Below, piece by piece: positions 59,164 to 64,000 of a DNA stretch of 64,000 nt. Location: the NCBI RefSeq assembly GCF_000519045.1, contig NZ_KI912532.1, positions 2,967,867 through 3,031,866 of the forward strand, given 5' to 3'. Made by a program: the position numbers and the translations under genes. This DNA comes from Dechloromonas agitata is5. GTDB lineage: Bacteria > Pseudomonadota > Gammaproteobacteria > Burkholderiales > Rhodocyclaceae. Each line of letters opens with the position of its first letter. Position 1 is the first letter of the stretch. The notes below the pieces were generated by a model, which saw only the letters and a list, made by a program, of their open reading frames with translations, was not told the origin of the DNA and ran no database searches.

Positions 59164-60321
59164 ATGAACGCAGCCTACCGTTTTGATGACTGGGATACGC
59201 CCAATCCGGCAACGACCCCGACCATTTCAGCCATCACTTCGCCGTCGACCGCAACCGCTAGTCCTGCCGCTCTGGCACCGGCGACGAATCGGGAAGAACT
59301 GGCGCCCGCCACCGCCCTGACGGCGGTCAATGCCGCCGACAAGCGCATCGTCAATGGCAAGGCTGACATCAACCAGCTGGCGCCGTTCAAATATCCGTGG
59401 GCCTGGGAATTCTTCCTCAAGGCCAACCGCAACCACTGGACGCCGCTGGAAATCAGCATGGCGCAGGACGTGCATGATTATCACCACAAGCTGACATCGG
59501 CCGAACGGCACGTCTTCTCGAACGTGCTCGCCTATCTGACGACTTCCGACATCCTGGCCATGCGCAACATCGGCCTAGCGGTGATGGAAAAAATGAGTGC
59601 GCCGGAGTTGCAGATTTACCAGGCTCGCCAGGTCTACGAGGAGGCCCTGCACACCTGGACCTACCAGCACTGCATCGAGAGCCTGGGCCTCGACCAGCAG
59701 GAAATCTACAACCGCTATCGCGTCGTGCCGGAGATTCACGGCAAGATTAAGCTGGCCAATCGACGTCTGGAACGTGTGCTGCGTTCGGACTTCGACTTGA
59801 CCAATCGCGATAATCTCCACGAGTTCGCCCTGTCGTACTTCTTCTTTGCCGTCATCTTCGAGGGCTGCTGGTTCTACAACGGCTTCACGCCGGTCTTCGC
59901 TCTGCAACGACGGGGATTGATGAAAGGGGCTGCCGAGCAGTTGCAGTACATCATGCGCGACGAAGTCTTGCATTGCGCCTTCGGCATCCGGGTTGTACGC
60001 GAATTGCTCAAGGAAGAAAACCTGAGCCTCGACCCGCAAGCCCTGCGCCAACTCTGGGATGAAGCGGAAGCGGCGGAAACCGCCTATGCCGGCTACATCC
60101 TGCGCGAGCCCATCCTGGGTTACAACGTCGAGCTCCATGTCCAGCAATTCCGCTTCATCGCCAACCGTCGCGCCCGCCAGGTCGGTGTGGCCGAGCCTTT
60201 CCCTGGTGCCGAAAATGTCCTGCCCTGGCTGGACGAGCAGGCCAACCTGCGCAAGGAGAAAAACTTCTTCGAGACCCGGGTGACCGAGTATCAGACGGGT
60301 GGGGCGCTGGCTTGGGAGTGA
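59164..60321 (+). CDS. nrdB: Class I ribonucleotide reductase small subunit NrdB
   Basis: 385 residues. The first 60 are a Pro/Ala/Thr-rich tail, then the ferritin-like fold. Metal ligands are Asp129 (TTSD), Glu160 and His163 (YEEALH), Glu233 (FEGCWFYN) and Glu267/His270 (RDEVLHCAF). Tyr167, four residues after the first His, is in place for the radical. It should therefore be a tyrosyl-radical, oxygen-dependent protein and not a Mn/Fe or Tyr-less variant. It overlaps the next gene by TGATG. Confidence 0.93.
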   Translation: MNAAYRFDDWDTPNPATTPTISAITSPSTATASPAALAPATNREELAPATALTAVNAADKRIVNGKADINQLAPFKYPWAWEFFLKANRNHWTPLEISMAQDVHDYHHKLTSAERHVFSNVLAYLTTSDILAMRNIGLAVMEKMSAPELQIYQARQVYEEALHTWTYQHCIESLGLDQQEIYNRYRVVPEIHGKIKLANRRLERVLRSDFDLTNRDNLHEFALSYFFFAVIFEGCWFYNGFTPVFALQRRGLMKGAAEQLQYIMRDEVLHCAFGIRVVRELLKEENLSLDPQALRQLWDEAEAAETAYAGYILREPILGYNVELHVQQFRFIANRRARQVGVAEPFPGAENVLPWLDEQANLRKEKNFFETRVTEYQTGGALAWE

Positions 60322-60878
60322 TGCACCTGCCGATAGTCGGTGAGCCGTATCGGGTCATTGCATATCACCGTCCAACACTGCTGACGCATCTACTGGACCT
60401 GAACGACGATGACCGATACGGCCGCTTTGCCACTTCACTATCCAATGCCGGAATTACGTCTTACGTTAACCGTATTGACCTCGAAAGGGACATCGGTTTG
60501 GCCGTGGCGAGTGCGGATGAACGCATTATTGGCTTCATCCATTTGGCTGTTCACGGAGACGCCGCAGAGCTTGGTGCCAGTGTGTCTGCCCCTTGGCGTA
60601 GGCAGGGCGTTGCTCAGCAGTTGTTCAAAGCGGCGGTGAAAAGCGCCAGGAGTGCAGGCATTCGTGAAATTCATCTGGCTACGGCACATCCGGTGGCCAG
60701 ACATATTTTGACGAGATTGGGCTACCCATGTCGAATGCAAATGACCTATCCGCGTGGCGTGGTTCCTCTGCAAGATACGGCAGCTTTCCACCTTGCAGAC
60801 ATCTCTGAGCTTGCACGAGAACTACCGCTTTGGGTCGATTTGAGCCGGTCAGGTCAACGCGATTCGGCGGTCCGGTGA
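60321..60878 (+). CDS. GNAT-family N-acetyltransferase
   Basis: 185 residues. The acetyl-CoA loop is SAPWRRQGVAQQLFKAAVKS, with preceding strand AELGASV and following IREIHLATAHPVARHILTRL. The substrate is unknown. ATG overlaps the nrdB stop (TGATG), so it is in the riboswitch operon, although codon use looks less biased than in the nrd genes. The last 15 codons (LWVDLSRSGQRDSAVR) may come from an intergenic-type sequence, and the true family length could be shorter. Confidence 0.85.
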   Translation: MHLPIVGEPYRVIAYHRPTLLTHLLDLNDDDRYGRFATSLSNAGITSYVNRIDLERDIGLAVASADERIIGFIHLAVHGDAAELGASVSAPWRRQGVAQQLFKAAVKSARSAGIREIHLATAHPVARHILTRLGYPCRMQMTYPRGVVPLQDTAAFHLADISELARELPLWVDLSRSGQRDSAVR

Positions 60879-60933
60879 CTGCGATTTCAGCATCGCGTTT
60901 CCTTATCCTGATCTTGCCGCGGAAAAACGCAGT

Positions 60934-62190
60934 CTACTTCGCCTTTTTCACCGGCACCACACCGCGCTCGATGCTCTTCCAGGCCTGTTCGAGTACGGCC
61001 AGCGTCGCCGGGGCATAGGCCTGGGGGTGGCTGGCGAAGGTGGCGATGACCAGGCGCTTGTCGAAGTCGATGTAGAGGCTGGTGCCGTGCGTGCCGATCA
61101 GGGCGACGCGGTTGGCGGCCCCCCCGAGATGCACGAAACCGTAGCGCCGCGCACTGCCCTTGCTGAGCCCCTTGATCTCGGCGCTGCGCAGGCCGGACGA
61201 GGCGACCAGGGTTTCGATGAACCAGCCGGGAATCCTCGCCCGGCTGCGGCTGCCGCGCGCCTCGACGAAGAGTTGGCCAAGCCTGGCGAAGTCGCGCAGC
61301 GAGAGGCCGAGGCCGTTGGCCAGCTCGACACCCTGGGCGTCGCTCAGCCACAGCACCTCATGTTCCGGCTGCGCGCGGCGCAGCAGTTGCTCACAAAAAA
61401 GCCTGGCCAGCGGCTGGGCATTGCTTTCGACCAGGACCCAGGCGAGCAGGTCATCGTCGGGGGTGGCCGTAGCACGGGCATCCGGCACTTCGCTGAGCGG
61501 CCTGTCCCAGTGACTCGGCTGGGCGAGCCAGGCCCGGAGACCGTTGCCGTTGGCACCTTCGCCCCAGCCGGCAGCCTGCTGCCAGGCGGCGAGTTCCTCC
61601 GGGCTCCAGGTATGGCGTTCGTCGCCATCGAGCAGGCGCTGGATGGCTATCTTGCGCAGGCCGCCCGAGGCGGCGAGTGCGGGGATGTAGCGGGAGACCG
61701 ATTTGTCGGCAGCGAGCTTGCCCTGGCTGACACTCATCGCCCCCAGCAGGTTGAGCAAGGGGCGCGTTGCGTCGAGCAGCAGGCGCGGCCGGTCGGGCAG
61801 CAGGCCGTTGCGGTAGCGCTCGGCGACGATCTGGCCGTTGCGCAGCACGACGACGCCGTCGGCGGCCAGCCGGCTGTCGAGCAGGAAGCCCAGGCTGCGC
61901 GCCTTGCCGTCATAGGGATCGACGGCCGGCCAATCGTCCAGCGAACGTTCGACCAGCGGCACGGCGGGCCGGTCGGCGGCCGGGGCGAGACGCCAGGCCG
62001 GCATGAAGGTGGTCGCCGCCTGCAGCGTCAGGCGCTGGTGCTCGATGGCCAGCCAGTTGCCCTGGTCGATCCACGGCCCGAGTTTCTGCTCGCCGGCCGG
62101 CAGCCTGTCGAACTGGCAGGTGGGCGTCGCGGCCAGGGCGGCCGACGACAGCGAGAACAGGAGCAGGACAACTGGCCAGCGGCGATTCAT
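60934..62190 (-). CDS. Beta-lactamase-fold protein lacking catalytic Ser and Lys
   Basis: 418 residues with a signal peptide (MNRRWPVVLLLFSLSSAALA). The fold resembles class C/serine hydrolases (6-aminohexanoate-dimer hydrolase group): ADGVVVLRNGQIVAERYR, LSLRDFARLGQLFVEAR, YGFVHLGGAAN and IGTHGTSLYIDF. At the SxxK position the sequence reads DATRP, so nucleophile and base are replaced by Asp and Arg. It is probably not an active hydrolase of the usual mechanism. It lies 23 bases downstream of ybdK and may be co-transcribed with it. Confidence 0.8.
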   Translation of the reverse strand: MNRRWPVVLLLFSLSSAALAATPTCQFDRLPAGEQKLGPWIDQGNWLAIEHQRLTLQAATTFMPAWRLAPAADRPAVPLVERSLDDWPAVDPYDGKARSLGFLLDSRLAADGVVVLRNGQIVAERYRNGLLPDRPRLLLDATRPLLNLLGAMSVSQGKLAADKSVSRYIPALAASGGLRKIAIQRLLDGDERHTWSPEELAAWQQAAGWGEGANGNGLRAWLAQPSHWDRPLSEVPDARATATPDDDLLAWVLVESNAQPLARLFCEQLLRRAQPEHEVLWLSDAQGVELANGLGLSLRDFARLGQLFVEARGSRSRARIPGWFIETLVASSGLRSAEIKGLSKGSARRYGFVHLGGAANRVALIGTHGTSLYIDFDKRLVIATFASHPQAYAPATLAVLEQAWKSIERGVVPVKKAK

Positions 62191-62213
62191 TTTTATTCTC
62201 CGTTTCAGGTTGT

Positions 62214-63338
62214 TCAGCGCATCAGCCGTTCGCTGGCTTCGCGCACCACATCGTTCAGGTTGCCCTGTTCCTGGAAGCGCTCGCGCAGCCAGGCCGCATC
62301 GCCCGCCCCCTCGGCGAGCTGGTTCTTCAACGGGTTCAACCAGTGCAGGCAACCCAGCGCGCTGGCGTCTTCGGAAATCGCTTCGAGCAGCGGGGCCAGC
62401 GTCTGCCGCAAGGGCTGCTGGCAGAGCCCGACCGGGTCGGAAATTTCGGCATCGAGGCCGAAGCGGCAGGCCTGGAACTTGTTGTAACGGGCAACATGGG
62501 CCTGCCTGTCGGTATGCAGCGGCGGCCGGGTGCGCAGCAGCCAGCGCGCCAGCGACTGGGCAAAGGCGGCCAGGGCGATGGCCTGCTCGATGCTCAGCGG
62601 GGTATCGCAGACGCGAATCTCGACCGTGCCGAACTCAGGTTTCGGCCGCACATCCCAGTACAAATCCTTGATACCCTGCGCGATGCCGCAGGCCTGCAGG
62701 AATTCGAAATGCCGGCAGAAATCCGGCCAGTCGTTCAGCGGCGGGCACTGCCCGCTGAGCGGGAAGGCCGATACCGCGTTGAGACGGGCCGACTGGTAGA
62801 AACTGTCCACGCCATCGACGAAGGGCGACGAAGCCGACAGCGCGATGAAAGCCGGGACATGGACGCCGAGCGCCTGGGTCAGCCAGATCGCCTCATCCGC
62901 CGAGGTGCAGCCGACATGGATGTGCTGGCCGAACACCGTGAACTGCTTGGCCAGGTAGCCGTAGCGCTGGTACAGGCCGCTGAAGCGGTCGCCCGGGCAG
63001 ATCCGGCGGTCCGGCCAATGGTGGAAGGGATGGGTGCCGCCGCCGCAGATGCCGATGTTGTTGCGCTCGCCATGCTGGCGCAGCGTGTCGCGCAGGCCGG
63101 CCAGGTCGGCCGCGATGCCATCGACCGTCCGCTGCGCCTGGGTGCTGATCTCGATCATGCTTTCGGTGATTTCCAGCTTGATTTCACCGAAGCGGCCGTC
63201 GTAATCGAGGCTGCCAAGCAGGTCGGTAGCGCCCCGCGTCAGATCGAAATCGCGCCGGGAGACCAGCTGGAGTTCGAGTTCGACACCGAGCGACAGCGGC
63301 GCGCTGTCCTTGAAGCTTTCCAGTCCCTTGCCGCTCAT
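62214..63338 (-). CDS. ybdK: YbdK-type carboxylate-amine ligase (GCS2)
   Basis: 374 residues of the glutamate-cysteine ligase family 2. The ATP/metal-binding Glu are in LGVELELQLV and KLEITESMIEISTQ, with HIHVGCTSADEAIWL and YWDVRPKPEFGTVEIRVCDT. These weak gamma-glutamylcysteine or amide ligases have an uncertain in vivo substrate. ATG 63338 follows GGGAGGCATTGC. The start overlaps the stop of the antiporter gene upstream, giving an antiporter-ybdK-hydrolase-like order on the minus strand. Confidence 0.93.
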   Translation of the reverse strand: MSGKGLESFKDSAPLSLGVELELQLVSRRDFDLTRGATDLLGSLDYDGRFGEIKLEITESMIEISTQAQRTVDGIAADLAGLRDTLRQHGERNNIGICGGGTHPFHHWPDRRICPGDRFSGLYQRYGYLAKQFTVFGQHIHVGCTSADEAIWLTQALGVHVPAFIALSASSPFVDGVDSFYQSARLNAVSAFPLSGQCPPLNDWPDFCRHFEFLQACGIAQGIKDLYWDVRPKPEFGTVEIRVCDTPLSIEQAIALAAFAQSLARWLLRTRPPLHTDRQAHVARYNKFQACRFGLDAEISDPVGLCQQPLRQTLAPLLEAISEDASALGCLHWLNPLKNQLAEGAGDAAWLRERFQEQGNLNDVVREASERLMR

Positions 63339-64000
63339 GCAATGCCTCCCTTCTCGCCGGCGCCGCATTCGCCGGATCGGCCGAGGGCCAGCCGGCAGAG
63401 GGCCGGCCCGAGCAATTCCATCATCGCCGCCGCGAACAGCGGCAGGGCCAGCGCCGAACGGCCAACCTCCGGATACAGACCGGCGATTTCATACGCCATG
63501 AACACCGCCGTCGCCGACAGGGGCTGGATGCCGACGCCCACCAGCAGGCGCTTGGGCAACGGCAGGCTGCCGCCCGACCAGGCCAGCGCGGCGGCCTTGG
63601 CAGCAGCCCTGACGAGCAGCAGGCCGAGCGCCTGCAGGCCGGCCAGCCAGGTGAACTCCTGCCAGGGCAAGGAGGCACCGACGATGACAAAGAGCACGAT
63701 GGCGAGCAGCCAGTGACCTTCCGGCAGATCGGTATAGCGCAGCGTCTGCCGCCGGTCGCGTGCAGCAAGCAGCACGCCCATCAGGAAGAGGGTCAGGAAG
63801 ACCGGCACGGCCAGCATGCGGGCGATGCCGACGGCGAGCAAGGCGCTGGCGACGAGGACGAAAACCTGGGCCAGCGACCGTTTGGGCAGCGCCCGGGCGA
63901 TGAGCAGTGCCAGCCAGGCGCCCAGGCCGCCGATCAGCACTGCGCCGGCCACCACCCAGAGCGGATGGACGACGGCATTCAGCCAGTCCTCGCTCAATTC
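63335..64000 (-). CDS. Cation:proton antiporter, partial at window edge
   Basis: At least 220 residues of a membrane protein with six or more hydrophobic helices (HPLWVVAGAVLIGGLGAWLA, LAVGIARMLAVPVFLTLFLM, HWLLAIVLFVIVGASLPW). Layout is like the C-terminal half of CPA2/Kef-type Na+(K+)/H+ exchangers, which are usually near 400 residues. The frame is open to the edge (a TTG at 63997 is only the first possible codon), so the N-terminal half lies outside. It overlaps ybdK by four bases. Confidence 0.8.
   Translation of the reverse strand, partial: ELSEDWLNAVVHPLWVVAGAVLIGGLGAWLALLIARALPKRSLAQVFVLVASALLAVGIARMLAVPVFLTLFLMGVLLAARDRRQTLRYTDLPEGHWLLAIVLFVIVGASLPWQEFTWLAGLQALGLLLVRAAAKAAALAWSGGSLPLPKRLLVGVGIQPLSATAVFMAYEIAGLYPEVGRSALALPLFAAAMMELLGPALCRLALGRSGECGAGEKGGIA

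Noticed and set aside
61027-62487. 486-codon plus-strand frame opposite the beta-lactamase-like gene
   Set aside because: Antisense frame caused by high GC; the minus-strand gene has a signal peptide and family motifs.

Overview
The window looks like a GC-rich betaproteobacterial chromosome. Menaquinone genes, a PEP-CTERM protein with a sigma-54 promoter, a FinR/Fpr pair and many large sensor kinases suggest a Rhodocyclales organism of the Dechloromonas/Azonexus kind. That placement is inferred from gene content, not from a marker gene.

Bases 1 to about 20,200 are an accessory, defence-type island broken up by four insertion sequences. From the left edge there is a minus-strand operon with overlapping or abutting genes: a MORC-like GHKL ATPase, an HNH nuclease, a SNF2 helicase and a stand-alone EcoRII-N-like DNA-recognition domain. 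The ATPase gene is split by an IS3-family element exactly in its ATP-binding N-box. Removing the element and one 4-bp duplication restores a clean reading frame. Next is a TerY-P-like signalling triad (kinase, vWA protein, PP2C phosphatase) with a nuclease-like/glycine-rich protein. It is followed by a NUDIX-like gene truncated by a second IS3-family element, a winged-helix protein, and a superfamily 1 helicase cut in its P-loop by an IS21-family element. A 5' gene fragment lies on the far side of the IS21 element. A second copy of the first IS, an AlpA-type regulator and an AT-richer stretch without genes lead to tRNA-Thr(GGT), where core-like sequence resumes.

Bases 21,000 to 34,000 carry modBC (no modA in view) and a five-gene operon: TonB-dependent receptor, YfiR-family periplasmic protein, CHASE8 hybrid histidine kinase with HPt, REC-PAS-GGDEF(degenerate)-EAL phosphodiesterase, and a second TonB-dependent receptor. 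This reads as a pathway from the outer membrane and periplasm to cyclic-di-GMP. A SIMPL protein and a small GlsB-type membrane protein follow.

Bases 34,000 to 48,000 hold a LysR-controlled DODA-dioxygenase/cytochrome b561/two-YceI operon, a chemoreceptor, an SbtA-SbtB bicarbonate transport pair with a divergent LysR regulator, a hybrid kinase with an NMT1/THI5 periplasmic sensor, an unrecognised conserved-looking gene, and a PEP-CTERM protein behind a near-perfect sigma-54 promoter.

Bases 47,000 to 64,000 hold FinR/Fpr, a menE-like/menF pair, an iron-type alcohol dehydrogenase, a 4-oxalocrotonate tautomerase, and a PQQ-type sugar dehydrogenase flanked by inverted copies of a small dispersed repeat. 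Then come two putative NrdR boxes 31 bp apart, a promoter and a cobalamin riboswitch in front of nrdA-btuF-like-nrdB-GNAT, which is a B12-responsive switch to a B12-independent ribonucleotide reductase combined with B12 capture. The window ends with a beta-lactamase-fold protein that has lost its catalytic Ser/Lys, a YbdK-type ligase and a partial cation/proton antiporter.
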